Source of the DNA: a marine gamma proteobacterium HTCC2080
GTDB taxonomy: Bacteria > Pseudomonadota > Gammaproteobacteria > Pseudomonadales > Halieaceae
Direction of reading: 5' to 3'
Length of the DNA: 42,359 nucleotides
Assembly: GCA_000169115.1 (NCBI GenBank)
Contig: AAVV01000017.1
Span: 1-42,359, forward strand
Numbering within the stretch: position 1 is the stretch's first letter; every line of letters begins with the position of its first letter. The notes beneath the pieces were generated by a model. That model did no database searches. It was not told the DNA's origin and saw only the letters and a list, made by a program, of their open reading frames with translations. Below are positions 1-10,070 of this stretch, in pieces. A program made the translations under genes and the position numbers.

Positions 1-2
1 CA

Positions 3-2213
3 ATTGAGCGCACACCGCATTTCTGCTCGGGGTGCCCCCATAACACCTCGACTCAAATTCCCGAGGGTAGTCGCGGCCTGGGCGGCATAGGCTGTCACTA
101 CATGGCCACTTGGATGCCCGACCGTGAGACCCACACATTCACGCAAATGGGTGGTGAAGGTGCAACTTGGATAGGCCAGGCCCCTTTCACCGACACGCCC
201 CACGTGTTTCAAAATCTCGGTGACGGCACATACTTTCACTCGGGGGTGCTGGCAATCCGCGCCGCGGTCGCAGCAGGTGTGAACATCACCTACAAAATCT
301 TATACAACGAAGCTGTTGCAATGACAGGCGGCCAACCCTTAGACGGAGCTCTGAGTGTCAGCAACTTGATACACCAATTGCGAGGCGAAGGTGTGCAAAG
401 GATTGCGCTTGTCTCCGATCAGCCGGAAAACTTCACTGGGCAGTTTGAGGATATCCCCGGCTTTAGCTTAAGTCACCGAGACACTCTGGAAACGCTGCAA
501 GTCGAACTTCGGGAGTACATAGGAACGTCGGTCATTGTTTACCAACAACTCTGCGCTACGGAGAAACGGCGCCGGCTTAAAAAAGGAAAGCTTGCTAGAG
601 CCTCACGCCGGGTTGTCATCAATGATGCCGTTTGTGAGGGCTGTGGCGACTGCAGCGTCGAGTCAAACTGTCTCTCAGTCATACCTAAAGATACGGACCT
701 CGGTCGAAAGCGACAGATTGACCAAAATGCCTGCAACACTGACTTCAGCTGCCTCAAGGGCTTTTGCCCCAGCTTCATATCCGTTGTTGGGGGAGCCCCT
801 CGACATCCGGCGTCATCTGCACAACCGATTACGCTTCTGCCTTCTCTGCCAGAACCCAACTTGCCCGACCTATCTATGCCTTGGAACACAGTAGTGTCTG
901 GCGTTGGTGGCACGGGGGTGCTCACAATCTCCTCTCTTCTAGCCATGGCAGCACATATTGAAGGCAAGGGCTGCGCAACCATGAATCAAACAGGGTTAGC
1001 CCAAAAGTTCGGTGCAGTGACTAGTCATGTGCGGATAGCTAGCGAGCAGGAGCAAATTAAAGCCGTGCGTATTCCAGCCGGTGAAGCCGATTTACTCATC
1101 GGCTGTGATCTCGTTGTAACCGCAGGTTATGAGTGTCTGGCAAAGGCCGCGGTCGGCCGAACGCACGCACTGGTAAATATTGAAGAACAAGCTACCGCAG
1201 CCTTCCTTCATAACCCTGATGCAAAATTCCCCTTGGCAGGCATGAAGCGCAAAATAACCCGAGAAGTTGGGGCCGACTTAGCCTTCGTAAATGCCACCGA
1301 AATCGCGCGGGAATTGATGGGGGATACCATTGGTGCCAATCTTTTTCTTATGGGCTGCGCGTGGCAAAAAGGTTGGATACCCGTATCGCGAGAGGCGCTA
1401 ATCCAAGCCATCGAAGTTAACAACATCGCCATTAATTTTAACAAAGAAGCTTTTGAGTTAGGTCGCCACTATGCTCATAACCCAGGCTCAGTTTATCAAA
1501 GGTTTGCACGCCCACCCGCTACCCGCTTAGAACGCCCACCAATGACACTCGAAAATGTAATAGACGATCGTGTCGACAGACTAACCGACTACCTGAGCAC
1601 ATCATACGCCCAGCAATATCGCGACCATGTTGAGGCCTTGCGATATCGTGACCCTCATTCAGAAATGACTGATTCCTTGACGCGGACCGTGGCCGAGCAA
1701 CTGTATCGATTAATGGCAATTAAAGACGAGTATGAGGTGGCGCGCCTACACGCCGACCCCCAATTCCATCAACAACTGTCCCGTCAGTTTAGCGGTCCAT
1801 ATAAGCTTCGATTCCATCTGGCACCGCCACTGCTTTGTCGCCCCGATCCGGTCACGGGAAAAATAGCCAAGCGAGAGTTTGGTGCTTGGATACTACCCAT
1901 TTTTTCCATCCTAGCGCGGCTTAAATTCCTCCGAGGGACAAGATTTGACGTTTTTGGCTATAGCGCCGAAAGACGGGCTGAACGCGAAGACCTGAAAAAC
2001 TATTTGAATCTAATCGAGCTGATCACCACCGAGCTCGACGACGGCAATTATCAAGACGCTGTCACCCTCGCGACACTGCCCAGACGGCTGCGCGGTTTTG
2101 GCTATGTACGGTCAAAAAATCGAATGAATCTTGCTCTAGAACAAGAGCAACTTCTAATCGCCTTCCGCCAAAAAGACTCGAGCACAATATTTCACGCAGC
2201 TGCAACTAACTAG
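3..2213 (+). CDS. indolepyruvate ferredoxin oxidoreductase, fused alpha/beta form (5' end outside window)
   Basis: The reading frame is open from base 3 to the stop at 2211-2213, so about 736 C-terminal residues of a protein that is normally about 1,150 residues are present. The N-terminal pyrimidine-binding part lies outside. The product oxidatively decarboxylates arylpyruvates (indolepyruvate, phenylpyruvate) to aryl-acetyl-CoA with ferredoxin as acceptor. In order one sees the CSGCPHN cysteine motif just inside the window, a thiamine-diphosphate segment (GDGTYFHSG, then ILYNEAVAMTGGQP, about 222-342), a cysteine-rich iron-sulfur segment (VCEGCGDC and later CLKGFCP, about 630-770), and a gamma-type domain beginning VVSGVGGTGV near 895. 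The long C-terminal tail is typical of fused IOR proteins. The next gene follows after 54 bases on the same strand, suggesting one operon. The family call is firm. Substrate preference among aryl and branched 2-oxo acids cannot be read from the sequence. Confidence 0.93.
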   Translation: MERTPHFCSGCPHNTSTQIPEGSRGLGGIGCHYMATWMPDRETHTFTQMGGEGATWIGQAPFTDTPHVFQNLGDGTYFHSGVLAIRAAVAAGVNITYKILYNEAVAMTGGQPLDGALSVSNLIHQLRGEGVQRIALVSDQPENFTGQFEDIPGFSLSHRDTLETLQVELREYIGTSVIVYQQLCATEKRRRLKKGKLARASRRVVINDAVCEGCGDCSVESNCLSVIPKDTDLGRKRQIDQNACNTDFSCLKGFCPSFISVVGGAPRHPASSAQPITLLPSLPEPNLPDLSMPWNTVVSGVGGTGVLTISSLLAMAAHIEGKGCATMNQTGLAQKFGAVTSHVRIASEQEQIKAVRIPAGEADLLIGCDLVVTAGYECLAKAAVGRTHALVNIEEQATAAFLHNPDAKFPLAGMKRKITREVGADLAFVNATEIARELMGDTIGANLFLMGCAWQKGWIPVSREALIQAIEVNNIAINFNKEAFELGRHYAHNPGSVYQRFARPPATRLERPPMTLENVIDDRVDRLTDYLSTSYAQQYRDHVEALRYRDPHSEMTDSLTRTVAEQLYRLMAIKDEYEVARLHADPQFHQQLSRQFSGPYKLRFHLAPPLLCRPDPVTGKIAKREFGAWILPIFSILARLKFLRGTRFDVFGYSAERRAEREDLKNYLNLIELITTELDDGNYQDAVTLATLPRRLRGFGYVRSKNRMNLALEQEQLLIAFRQKDSSTIFHAAATN

Positions 2214-2267
2214 TCAAAAAAAACATCAGAACGCTTAAAGCATTTTACTTTCACGGAGACAACACGC

Positions 2268-3359
2268 ATGTCCAAATTGACTGCTCAAGACAGCACCGAG
2301 CACGAGACTGTCATCACGACAAAAGATGCCGACAGCGGTCTGACCGCCATCATCGCCATCCACAACACCCAGTTAGGGCCCGCTGTCGGAGGTTGCCGAA
2401 TGTTTCCCTATGCTCAAGAGGCCCATGCCCTACGCGACGCCCTCAGACTTTCCAGGGGAATGACTTATAAGTCAGCCCTTGCGGGACTGCCTTTCGGCGG
2501 CGGCAAGTCGGTAATTTTGGGCGATCCGCGCCGCGAAAAAACACCCGCCTTACTGCGGGCCATGGGCGCGTTTGTCGATATGTTGGCCGGACGTTACATC
2601 ATTGCCGAAGACTCTGGCACATCTCCTGATGACATGCGGGTGGTAGCCGAGACGACGCGTCATGTCACTGGCATCAACGCCCAAAAAAGAGAGGACCCCT
2701 CCCCTGCTACAGCCCATGGAGTATTTCTGGGAATTATTGCGGGGATCAGGCAGGTATTTGGCACCGAATGTTTAGCGGGTCGATCTGTTGCTATTCAAGG
2801 TCTTGGCCATGTCGGATATCACTTAGCAAAAAATCTTACCAACGCCGGTGCAAAAGTCTATGGCAGCGATATCAATGTCGACAATTTGAGGCGCGCAAAA
2901 GACGACCTGGGGCTCACAGCTGTGAGTCCTGATGAAATTTTATGCCAACCCTGCGACGTATTGGCCCCCTGTGCCATGGGCGCGGTGCTAGATGAAAGTA
3001 GTATTGCCAAACTCCAGACTCAGATAATTGCAGGGGCCGCTAACAATCAGTTAGCGACAACTGAAGATGACGAGCGCCTTAGAGCTCGCAATATTGTTTA
3101 CTGCCCCGACTTCGCAATTAATGCAGGGGGAATCATTGATATTCATCATCAGCAGCACAATGCCTGTAGTGACACACGAGCTGCGGCGCTAGAGCACATT
3201 GGCCACAACGTGGCGAATATTCTTGAGCGAGCGCAAGATCGGGCAGTGGGCACTCAACAAATCGCTATTGCTATGGCTGAGGAGCAACTCAGAGCGAGCT
3301 CACAAACCAACCCCCACGACAGCAAACAGCTTTTGTGTAGCCCTGGGGTTTCAAGATAA
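2268..3359 (+). CDS. Glu/Leu/Phe/Val-family amino-acid dehydrogenase
   Basis: This is an NAD-dependent oxidative deaminase of amino acids of about 363 residues, the usual length for leucine or phenylalanine dehydrogenases. The substrate-binding region has GGCRM (41-45), K68 in GMTYKSA and K80 in PFGGGKSV, the two lysines expected for the carboxylate and for catalysis, with D115 in AEDSGTS. The Rossmann glycine motif is QGLGHVG, followed by APCAMGA and AGAANNQL. The ATG at 2268 has a purine-rich site (ACGGAGA) nine bases ahead. GGCRM is closer to phenylalanine dehydrogenases that I remember, while the DPSPATAHG stretch is more leucine-dehydrogenase-like, so specificity is left open. Placement just behind an arylpyruvate oxidoreductase suggests the pair runs from amino acid to 2-oxo acid to acyl-CoA. 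Confidence 0.9.
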   Translation: MSKLTAQDSTEHETVITTKDADSGLTAIIAIHNTQLGPAVGGCRMFPYAQEAHALRDALRLSRGMTYKSALAGLPFGGGKSVILGDPRREKTPALLRAMGAFVDMLAGRYIIAEDSGTSPDDMRVVAETTRHVTGINAQKREDPSPATAHGVFLGIIAGIRQVFGTECLAGRSVAIQGLGHVGYHLAKNLTNAGAKVYGSDINVDNLRRAKDDLGLTAVSPDEILCQPCDVLAPCAMGAVLDESSIAKLQTQIIAGAANNQLATTEDDERLRARNIVYCPDFAINAGGIIDIHHQQHNACSDTRAAALEHIGHNVANILERAQDRAVGTQQIAIAMAEEQLRASSQTNPHDSKQLLCSPGVSR

Positions 3360-3381
3360 AAGACAGCAATGACATTGACGC

Positions 3382-3406
3382 AAAAAGGCCTGTTAGGGCT
3401 CTTTTT
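3382..3406 (+). terminator. intrinsic terminator after the amino-acid dehydrogenase gene
   Basis: An A-rich left arm ending in GGCC pairs with GGGC plus a T run (AAAAAGGCC / GGGCTCTTTTT, one bulged T, loop TGTTA), 23 bases after the stop codon. Because both ends are A/T tracts it could also serve the convergent gene at 3492. Confidence 0.6.
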
Positions 3407-3491
3407 CTGAACTGAAGGGCTGCGGAGCTTCGGCGCCCGGTATCGGGCTAATAAGATTTCAGCCATGCAAAATTTTGCATGGCGATGACGG

Positions 3492-3887
3492 TTAGATCGC
3501 TATGCGAGTCAATACGTAACCCAGCACAACCATCTGTGCCAACGCCAGGAGCACGGACAACCCGTGGAGCAAATTAAAGCGGCGCCTGTCATTGTTGTCG
3601 CTCGAAGCATTGATGGCGGGCATCAGCAACTGTCGAGCGGGCACGGTAGTGAGTGCAATAGCCACCAGAAGCCAAGCAGATAGCGTATCTAAAAAGAATA
3701 GTAATCCTGCGGCCACGAGTGCTACCGCGATACACCACAGATAAAAAACTGGGAAGGCTTTTCGCAAAATCGTCCCGGCGTCACTCGCGGGAAGGTGGCT
3801 AAAGAGAAAAGCAGCAAAGCCAAAAGAGTAAAGAACCATACCGCCGAACAAAATTGCAGTAATCAGTAAAGCGGTAATCGCCAGCAC
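3492..3887 (-). CDS. DUF4149 / TMEM205-like membrane protein
   Basis: This is a 131-residue integral membrane protein with four hydrophobic segments (about 2-28, 46-66, 70-88 and 108-130). The FGGMVLYSFGFAAFLF start, the acidic/arginine turn before the second helix and the FNLLHGLSVLL segment fit the DUF4149 (TMEM205-like) family, whose function is unknown. The start is taken as GTG at 3887 because a perfect GGGGAGG site lies seven bases upstream; no ATG is available nearby. It runs convergently to the dehydrogenase gene and downstream of the two tRNA genes on the same strand. Function in this organism cannot be inferred. Confidence 0.7.
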   Translation of the reverse strand: MLAITALLITAILFGGMVLYSFGFAAFLFSHLPASDAGTILRKAFPVFYLWCIAVALVAAGLLFFLDTLSAWLLVAIALTTVPARQLLMPAINASSDNNDRRRFNLLHGLSVLLALAQMVVLGYVLTRIAI

Positions 3888-4015
3888 AATAAAACCTCCC
3901 CAGATCAGGGGGAGTGTACGACCTAGAGCTGATTTCAGCCCACTGCTGTTCCGAGGAGGGTCTGCACCTTGCCTCCAATCCTAATCGGAGCTAGTGACGC
4001 TAGATCGTAAAAACA

Positions 4016-4092
4016 TGGGGTGGCTGACGGGGATCGAACCCGCGACAACCGGAGTCACAGTCCGGCGCTCTACCAACTGAGCTACAGCCACC
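4016..4092 (-). tRNA. tRNA-His (GTG)
   Basis: The reverse complement folds as a standard cloverleaf with acceptor GTGGCTG/CAGCCAC, D arm TAGCTCAGTTGGTAGAGC, anticodon loop CTGTGAC giving GUG, and T arm GGGTTCGATCCCC. The extra 5' G (-1) opposite C73, the identity mark of tRNA-His, is encoded, as is the CCA end. Confidence 0.97.
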
Positions 4093-4099
4093 ATAGAAA

Positions 4100-4176
4100 T
4101 GGTCGGAGAGGAGGGATTCGAACCCCCGACATCCTGCTCCCAAAGCAGGCGCGCTACCAGGCTGCGCTACACTCCG
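4100..4176 (-). tRNA. tRNA-Pro (TGG)
   Basis: The reverse complement gives a 77-nt cloverleaf with TAGCGCAGCCTGGTAGCGC D arm, anticodon loop TTTGGGA giving UGG, GGGGGTTCGAATCCC T arm, and an encoded CCA. The acceptor stem has one apparent U-U opposition (positions 6-67). It lies seven bases upstream of tRNA-His and the two are presumably cotranscribed. Confidence 0.96.
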
Positions 4177-4261
4177 ACGTCGTGACCATCATCAAGAATA
4201 CACTACCTCCAGCTTGCTGGTGGGGCCTTGATGAATGACCAACGGCGCGAAGGATACTGAT

Positions 4262-4279
4262 TTGACCGAAGGCGGTCAA
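4262..4279. promoter_or_regulatory. 7-bp inverted repeat upstream of folD
   Basis: TTGACCG and CGGTCAA face each other across AAGG in the divergent region between the tRNA pair and folD. The left arm could double as a -35 hexamer. Whether it is an operator or a chance palindrome cannot be told from one copy. Confidence 0.3.
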
Positions 4280-4362
4280 TTCACGACTTACATCCTTGTT
4301 ATTAACGGGGTTTTTCTGGGAGACTTGCCCACGTTTTGAAAACTCGTTTAATGGGGCAGAAA

Positions 4363-5208
4363 ATGACCGCAGTCGTACTAGATGGCAAGCATGTTGCAAA
4401 ATTAACTGAAGAAGCACTAAGTGTTCGCGTTGAAGGCCTGAAAGAGCGATCGGGTGGGCGGATCCCCGTGCTAGCCACCGTCTTGGTGGGGGACGATCCC
4501 GCTTCTGCGATTTACGTGAAGATGAAAGGCAACGCCTGCCGTCGCATTGGTATGGAGTCAATGGCCATAGAACTGCCATCGACATTAAAAACCAACGAGT
4601 TACTGCGAGAGCTGGAGGTCCTTAACAACAACCCCGACGTCCACGGAATTTTGTTGCAGCATCCAGTTCCCAGTCAAATCGATGAGCGCGCCGCCTTCGA
4701 TATGATCGATCTGTCAAAGGATGTCGATGGTGTCACCTGTCTAGGTTTCGGCCGAATGGCCATGGGCGAAGACGCCTATGGCTGTGCAACGCCTCAAGGC
4801 ATCATGCGCTTGCTAGGCCATTATGAAATACCGCTTGAGGGGAAACACGCTGTCGTAGTGGGACGCAGCCCAATTTTGGGCAAGCCCATGGCCATGATGC
4901 TTTTGCAGGCTAATGCCACGGTTACCATTTGCCACTCGCGCACCCAAAATCTCGCAGACCATATTCGCCAAGCCGATATCATCGTAGGAGCTGTGGGAAG
5001 GCCAGAATTCATAAGAGCTGATTGGGTGAAAGATGGCGCCGTCGTTGTCGATGCGGGCTACCACCCCGGAGGTGTTGGCGATATCGAACTAAGCCCGCTT
5101 TTAGATCGCGTCGCTGCATACACGCCTGTACCTGGCGGCGTAGGCCCCATGACTATTAACACCCTTATTCAGCAAACCGTCCTCTCCGGCGAAAAAGCAC
5201 TGGGATAG
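4363..5208 (+). CDS. folD: bifunctional methylenetetrahydrofolate dehydrogenase / cyclohydrolase
   Basis: FolD interconverts 5,10-methylene-THF, 5,10-methenyl-THF and 10-formyl-THF with NADP in the cytoplasm. The 281-residue product has the catalytic YVKMK motif (Y51, K55), the DVDG segment, the NADP-binding [11 protein letters not shown] loop and the C-terminal PGGVGPMT signature. The frame is open further upstream through a TTG at 4336 and an ATG at 4351. The ATG at 4363 gives the family's usual N terminus (MTAVVLDGK) and is preferred, although its ribosome binding site is weak. The gene is divergent from the tRNA pair and is followed by a perfect hairpin at 5232. Confidence 0.95.
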   Translation: MTAVVLDGKHVAKLTEEALSVRVEGLKERSGGRIPVLATVLVGDDPASAIYVKMKGNACRRIGMESMAIELPSTLKTNELLRELEVLNNNPDVHGILLQHPVPSQIDERAAFDMIDLSKDVDGVTCLGFGRMAMGEDAYGCATPQGIMRLLGHYEIPLEGKHAVVVGRSPILGKPMAMMLLQANATVTICHSRTQNLADHIRQADIIVGAVGRPEFIRADWVKDGAVVVDAGYHPGGVGDIELSPLLDRVAAYTPVPGGVGPMTINTLIQQTVLSGEKALG

Positions 5209-5231
5209 CCCCCCTCCGTCACTCCCACAAC

Positions 5232-5273
5232 GCCTCTTACATAGCCATAGGAAATGATGGCTATGTAAGAGGC
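5232..5273. terminator. perfect 17-bp hairpin after folD
   Basis: GCCTCTTACATAGCCAT is followed by eight bases and then its exact reverse complement. It lies 24 bases past the folD stop. It is a likely transcript end, but no real T run follows (CTTATCATTT), so it may be a processing or stability hairpin or a palindromic repeat instead. Confidence 0.5.
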
Positions 5274-5484
5274 CTTATCATTTACGACGCTTGATATCGG
5301 CACGAAATGCGAGACACGCCTAGCTCAATCCTCTGACTCAATAAAATCTTTTCGATTTTGCCCGCCTCTAATTGAGCCAACTACTCGGTAAATAAAGTGG
5401 CATCTACTGAGATCTCCAGCCAAATCCCACTGGCGACATGGCCACGATTAACCTAAGGTGGTCAAAAATTTTAGAGAAGCCATC

Positions 5485-6756
5485 ATGCTCAATCCAACTC
5501 ATTGGCCCAAGCGTGTTCATGTCGTGGGTCTATCTTTTTTAGCAGTATTTATCTGCTATATCGATCGAGTAAACATTTCCGTCGCTATTATTCCTATGGC
5601 CGCCGACCTTGGCTGGGGGATGCAGCAACAAGGGTTAGTACTGTCCTCATTTTTCATTGGCTACGTACTTCTTCAAGTCGTTGGGGGGCGTTTAGCTGAT
5701 CGCTATGGTGGTAAGGCCGTTCTTGGTATGGGCGTCATACTCTGGTCGTTGTTCACCATGCTGACACCACCCGCCGCCGCACTCGGATTTACCGTGCTCA
5801 TTCTCACCCGCATTGCCATGGGCATGGGTGAAGCGGTCACATTTCCCGCCATTTACAGTACGTTTTCAAAGTGGATCCCTTCAGTAGAACGCTCTAGAGC
5901 CATAGGATTAATTAACAGCGCAATACCGCTTGGCACCATATTTGCCTTGGTAACCACGCCTATTATTGTTCAAATATGGGGCTGGCAATGGGCATTTTAT
6001 TCCTTCGGCGCAGTCGGCATCGTGTGGTTCTTTTTTTGGCAGCGACTGGTCACCTCTACGCCTCAACAGCACGCCGACATCACTGACCATGAATTAGCCT
6101 TAATCGCTTTAGACAACGACGTGCCTGTGGACGATGAGCAGACCTCGCCTCCCTGGCACCACTTTCTGAGATCTATGCCTGTATGGGCCATTGTTGTCGC
6201 ACATTTTTGCAACAACTGGTCTCTATTTGTCCTGCTGTCCTGGATGCCCACTTACATCAACAAAGGGCTGGGGGTTGATTATGCCTCTGTAGGCCTCCTC
6301 GCAATTATTCCTTCCATCGCCTCTGTATTTTTTCTGAATATCGCTGGCAACCTTGCCGATCGACTGATCAAGAACGGGATCGCCGTGGGTAAGGTTAGGA
6401 AGTTGATGCAAACCATTGGATTCGGTGGATTAACGGCTGCCCTAGTTACAGTGGGGCATCTCGATACCGTATGGATGGCCATTGCAACAATGACGGTGGG
6501 CTCGGCACTTGGAGCCTTTGTCACAGGTGGATTTGCTGTTAACCACATGGACGTTGCCCCCAGACATGCTGGAACACTCATGGGTATTACCAATACTGCG
6601 GGTGCCATCCCAGGTATTATTGGCGTCTTCGTGACCGGCTTGATCCTTGAGTTGACGGGATCCTGGATCATTGTTTTCTCCCTCGCGGGAGGCGTAACCC
6701 TTTTTGGTCTGGTGTTTTACCTTATGTTCGCCAGCGGTGAGAAGCTATTTGACTAA
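5485..6756 (+). CDS. MFS transporter, anion:cation symporter (ACS)-like family
   Basis: This is a 12-helix major facilitator of about 423 residues. The first helix begins near residue 11 (VHVVGLSFLAVF), followed by CYIDRVNISVAI and the MFS motif A between helices 2 and 3 (GGRLADRYGGK). The central loop is hydrophilic (about 190-225). DRVN and the GMGEAVTFPAIYS segment are typical of the ACS/SLC17 group, which moves organic anions such as hexuronates, tartrate, allantoate or phthalate with protons or sodium. The frame can start at GTG 5458, but ATG 5485, with AGAGAAG just ahead, gives a more usual N terminus. The gene sits between folD and cysS, where related genomes carry none that I recall, so it looks like an insertion into the core block. 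The substrate is unknown. Confidence 0.85.
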   Translation: MLNPTHWPKRVHVVGLSFLAVFICYIDRVNISVAIIPMAADLGWGMQQQGLVLSSFFIGYVLLQVVGGRLADRYGGKAVLGMGVILWSLFTMLTPPAAALGFTVLILTRIAMGMGEAVTFPAIYSTFSKWIPSVERSRAIGLINSAIPLGTIFALVTTPIIVQIWGWQWAFYSFGAVGIVWFFFWQRLVTSTPQQHADITDHELALIALDNDVPVDDEQTSPPWHHFLRSMPVWAIVVAHFCNNWSLFVLLSWMPTYINKGLGVDYASVGLLAIIPSIASVFFLNIAGNLADRLIKNGIAVGKVRKLMQTIGFGGLTAALVTVGHLDTVWMAIATMTVGSALGAFVTGGFAVNHMDVAPRHAGTLMGITNTAGAIPGIIGVFVTGLILELTGSWIIVFSLAGGVTLFGLVFYLMFASGEKLFD

Positions 6757-6834
6757 TAACATGCCCCAAGCCTCGGCATTACCAGTAGCGACGGCATAAA
6801 CAAACGGTGCGCAACTAATCGAGAGTACTCTGTG

Positions 6835-8211
6835 TCAGGATCGCCGCCAGGTCGTGCCTTTGGGGCTGTCCTCAAGCTCAATACCCGCCGCCTGTAACTC
6901 ATCACGGACGGCATCCGCCGCGGCGAAATCTTTACGTGCCCTAGCTTCGAGACGTGCAGCCAGACGCTGCTCAATGTCTTCCGGGGTTAACGCTGCACTC
7001 GAGGACGACTCCGTGAACCATTGCTCCGGGTCACTACCGAGCAGCCCCATAAGGCGACCCATGGCCAAGAGCTCACCCTTACAGGTGGCCGCCGTCTTTG
7101 CATCTGCCTTATTCAAGGCTTTGCAAGAGGCGTGCAATGCGGCAATAGCCTTTGGAGTATTCAGGTCATCAAGAAGCGCCGTAAACGCCAGCGTATCCTC
7201 TGGGCGGACATCTTCTGGACAGATATCACTCGTATTCCGGAGCGCCTGATAAAAGCTATTCAGCGTTAATTTGGCGTTATCCAGCACTTCTCCTGAGAAA
7301 TTTAGCGGCGACCTGTAATGTGTAGACAGCAGTGCAAAACGAAGCACTTCACCGGGATAAAGGCCCAGCAAATCACGAACAGTGCGAACATTGCCCAGTG
7401 ATTTGGACATTTTTTCACCGTCCATATCAACGTAAGCATTATGAAGCCAATAACGGACGAAATCGCCACCGTAACCGCAGCAACTCTGTGCCCGCTCGTT
7501 TTCATGATGGGGAAAAATGAGATCTCGCCCTCCTCCGTGAATATCAATAGCATCCCCAAGATGTGCACGAATCATCGCTGAACATTCGAGATGCCAGCCC
7601 GGCCGCCCCCAGCCCCATGGGCTATCCCAACCGGGTTCGTCCTCAGCTGAGGGCTTCCAAAGCACAAAGTCTCCAGGACTGCGCTTATAGTCAGCGACTT
7701 CGACTCGGGCTCCAGCGAGCATATCCTCAAGGTTACGGCCACTCAGCGCCCCGTAACTAGGCATTGAGGTCACGTCAAAAAGCACATGCCCTTCAGCTGC
7801 GTAGGCGTGTCCACGAGCAATGAGCTGCGTGATTAAATCGCACATGGGCTTAATATTTTCGGTCGCGCGGGGTTCAAGATCTGGCGAAAGCGCGTTCAAC
7901 TGCGCCATGTCTTCACGGTACTTATCAGTGAACTCTTTAGTCACCGCGTCAATACCCTCGTTACGTTCACGAGCAGCCGCAATAATTTTGTCATCGATGT
8001 CCGTAATGTTGCGGGCGTAAACCACTGTCGGGTACAACGCGCGAAGCACTCGATAAAGCATATCGAAGGTCACCACGGGGCGAGCGTTACCAATATGCGC
8101 AAGGTTGTAGACCGTGGGACCACAAACGTAGAGGGTTATTCTGTTAGGGTCTCGGGGCTCAAACACCTCTTTTTGACCCGTCAAGGTATTGGTGAAACGC
8201 AGCTCAGCCAT
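6835..8211 (-). CDS. cysS: cysteinyl-tRNA synthetase
   Basis: This class I aminoacyl-tRNA synthetase charges tRNA-Cys. The 458-residue product shows the zinc/adenylate start YVCGPTVYN (C30), HIGN (39-42), the zinc-binding HHENERAQS region (235-243) and KMSKS (267-271), and ends in the short C-terminal helical domain. A GTG nine bases upstream is in frame, but ATG 8211 gives the normal MAEL start and overlaps the glnS stop by eight bases, indicating translational coupling. It is the second gene of a glnS-cysS operon. Confidence 0.97.
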   Translation of the reverse strand: MAELRFTNTLTGQKEVFEPRDPNRITLYVCGPTVYNLAHIGNARPVVTFDMLYRVLRALYPTVVYARNITDIDDKIIAAARERNEGIDAVTKEFTDKYREDMAQLNALSPDLEPRATENIKPMCDLITQLIARGHAYAAEGHVLFDVTSMPSYGALSGRNLEDMLAGARVEVADYKRSPGDFVLWKPSAEDEPGWDSPWGWGRPGWHLECSAMIRAHLGDAIDIHGGGRDLIFPHHENERAQSCCGYGGDFVRYWLHNAYVDMDGEKMSKSLGNVRTVRDLLGLYPGEVLRFALLSTHYRSPLNFSGEVLDNAKLTLNSFYQALRNTSDICPEDVRPEDTLAFTALLDDLNTPKAIAALHASCKALNKADAKTAATCKGELLAMGRLMGLLGSDPEQWFTESSSSAALTPEDIEQRLAARLEARARKDFAAADAVRDELQAAGIELEDSPKGTTWRRS

Positions 8212-9862
8212 GAGAGTCACTCCAGGTATCTCTCAGACCTATTGTCATATTAAACACAGGTTTTTCAGGGGTGTGATCATAGCGGTCAGCAACAAAATAA
8301 CCCTCTCGCTCAAATTGGTAGGCCCCCTCCCTCGCAGCCAACGCAGCCGAGGGTTCAATCACGGCGTGTTCTAGTCGTACCAAAGATTTGGGGTTGAGCA
8401 ACGCCATCATATCCTCAGCTTTACCCGGGTTGGGATCGGTAAAAAGGCGGTCGTAACAGCGAATTTCAGCGCTTAATCCCTCTGTCGCAGATACCCAATG
8501 AATCACGCCCTTAGCCTTAATTCCGTCAGGGGGATCCTCGCCTAAAGTGCCTTCTACGACATGAGCGTAAACATGGGAAACTTCACCAGCGCTGTCGTGA
8601 TCACATCGATCAGCCTCAATGACATAGCCGCCGCGCAATCTGACCCGCTTACCAATCACGAGCCGCTTATACTTTTTATTGGCCTCCTCTCGGAAGTCGG
8701 CCGCGTCGATATAGATCTCCGAGGTGAAGGGTACCGAACGGGTACCCATAGCCTCATCTCCGGGATGATTAGCGACCGCCAAAACCTCGGGTCTTTCGCG
8801 ATTCGTAATCGTCAGCGGTAGTGGGTTGAGGACTGCCATAACCCTTGGCGACTCAGCATTTAACTGATTTCTCACTGCACTCTCGAGCATAGCGACGTCA
8901 ACGACGCTATCAGAGCGCGAAGTACCCACTTCTTCACAAAAATGTCGTATTGCCGCCGGTGGATAGCCCCGCCGCCGAAGACCTGCGAGGGTGGGCATTC
9001 TTGGGTCATCCCAGCCTTCAACCGCTTTGGAGTCAACCAGCTGTTTAAGCTTTCGCTTGCTGGTCATCGTGTAACTGGTGTTTAAACGAGCAAACTCAAT
9101 CTGCCGAGGTCGTGAGGGTACGGGCAAATGCTCGATAAACCAATCATAAAGGGGCCGATGATCTTCAAATTCAAGCGTACAGATTGAATGCGTCACGCCC
9201 TCGATAGCGTCTTCTTGTCCATGAGCAAAGTCATAGGTGGGATAGATCGGCCATGCATCACCCGTTTGATGATGATGGGCTTTTCGAATCCGGTACAAAA
9301 TGGGATCTCTCAAATTAATATTCGGGGAGGCCATATCAATTTTTGCGCGCAATACCCGACTACCATCTGGGTACTCTCCAGCTCGCATTCGCTCGAAGAG
9401 ATCACGATTCGCTTCGATAGAGCGGGATCGATGAGGGCTGTTACGACCAGCCTCAGTCAAACTACCGCGGTACTCTCGGGCTTCATCAGCAGACAAATCA
9501 CAAACATATGCATGACCCTGGTCGATAAGATGCAGCGCCCAGACATAGAGTTGCTGAAAATAACTCGAGGCATAGCGCACCTCTCCGTGCCACTGATACC
9601 CCAGCCAGCGCACATCCTCTTGGATCGCGTCGATAAAAATCTGACTTTCCTTTTCGGGATTGGTGTCATCAAAACGCAGGTGACATTCCCCACCAAACTG
9701 TTTTGCCAGCTCAAAATTCACTGTGATCGATTTTGCATGACCCAAATGCAGAAATCCGTTGGGCTCAGGAGGGAATCGGGTAACCAGTCGGCGGGCCCCA
9801 CCTGTGTCAAGATCGGATTGAATCTGGGTCTTAAGGAAATTACTTCGGGCTTCGGTACTCAT
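8204..9862 (-). CDS. glnS: glutaminyl-tRNA synthetase
   Basis: This class I synthetase attaches glutamine to tRNA-Gln directly and is characteristic of gammaproteobacteria among bacteria. The 552-residue protein has PPEPNG and the HIGH-type HLGH (39-42) at the start, DDTNP, a variant KMSKS in the [11 protein letters not shown] segment near residue 265, and a C-terminal beta-barrel anticodon-binding region (from about 340) of family-normal length. The ATG at 9862 has AGAGG eight bases upstream. It is divergent from ppiB across 208 bases and overlaps cysS by eight bases. Confidence 0.97.
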   Translation of the reverse strand: MSTEARSNFLKTQIQSDLDTGGARRLVTRFPPEPNGFLHLGHAKSITVNFELAKQFGGECHLRFDDTNPEKESQIFIDAIQEDVRWLGYQWHGEVRYASSYFQQLYVWALHLIDQGHAYVCDLSADEAREYRGSLTEAGRNSPHRSRSIEANRDLFERMRAGEYPDGSRVLRAKIDMASPNINLRDPILYRIRKAHHHQTGDAWPIYPTYDFAHGQEDAIEGVTHSICTLEFEDHRPLYDWFIEHLPVPSRPRQIEFARLNTSYTMTSKRKLKQLVDSKAVEGWDDPRMPTLAGLRRRGYPPAAIRHFCEEVGTSRSDSVVDVAMLESAVRNQLNAESPRVMAVLNPLPLTITNRERPEVLAVANHPGDEAMGTRSVPFTSEIYIDAADFREEANKKYKRLVIGKRVRLRGGYVIEADRCDHDSAGEVSHVYAHVVEGTLGEDPPDGIKAKGVIHWVSATEGLSAEIRCYDRLFTDPNPGKAEDMMALLNPKSLVRLEHAVIEPSAALAAREGAYQFEREGYFVADRYDHTPEKPVFNMTIGLRDTWSDSHG

Positions 9863-10070
9863 GGGTGGCCTCTAAATCGACGGCGCATGATACCAAGGCC
9901 TAGCGGAGATCGCAGGCGATTTGGTCGCTTTGGGCTTAGTTACGTAAAAAATTCATCTTACCCCAACATTACACCGATCCAGCGCCGAGAAATTTGGGGA
10001 CGTAACGTATCGCACCCGTCTCCTAAACCGTGTAGCATGCGCGCCTTTGATCATCGGGCCAGGAGACACC

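Noticed and set aside
4020-4238. Small plus-strand open frame over 4020-4238
   Set aside because: It lies across the complements of tRNA-His and tRNA-Pro; the cloverleafs explain the sequence.
6764-6780. Five-pair palindrome between the MFS and cysS genes
   Set aside because: Too short to separate from chance.
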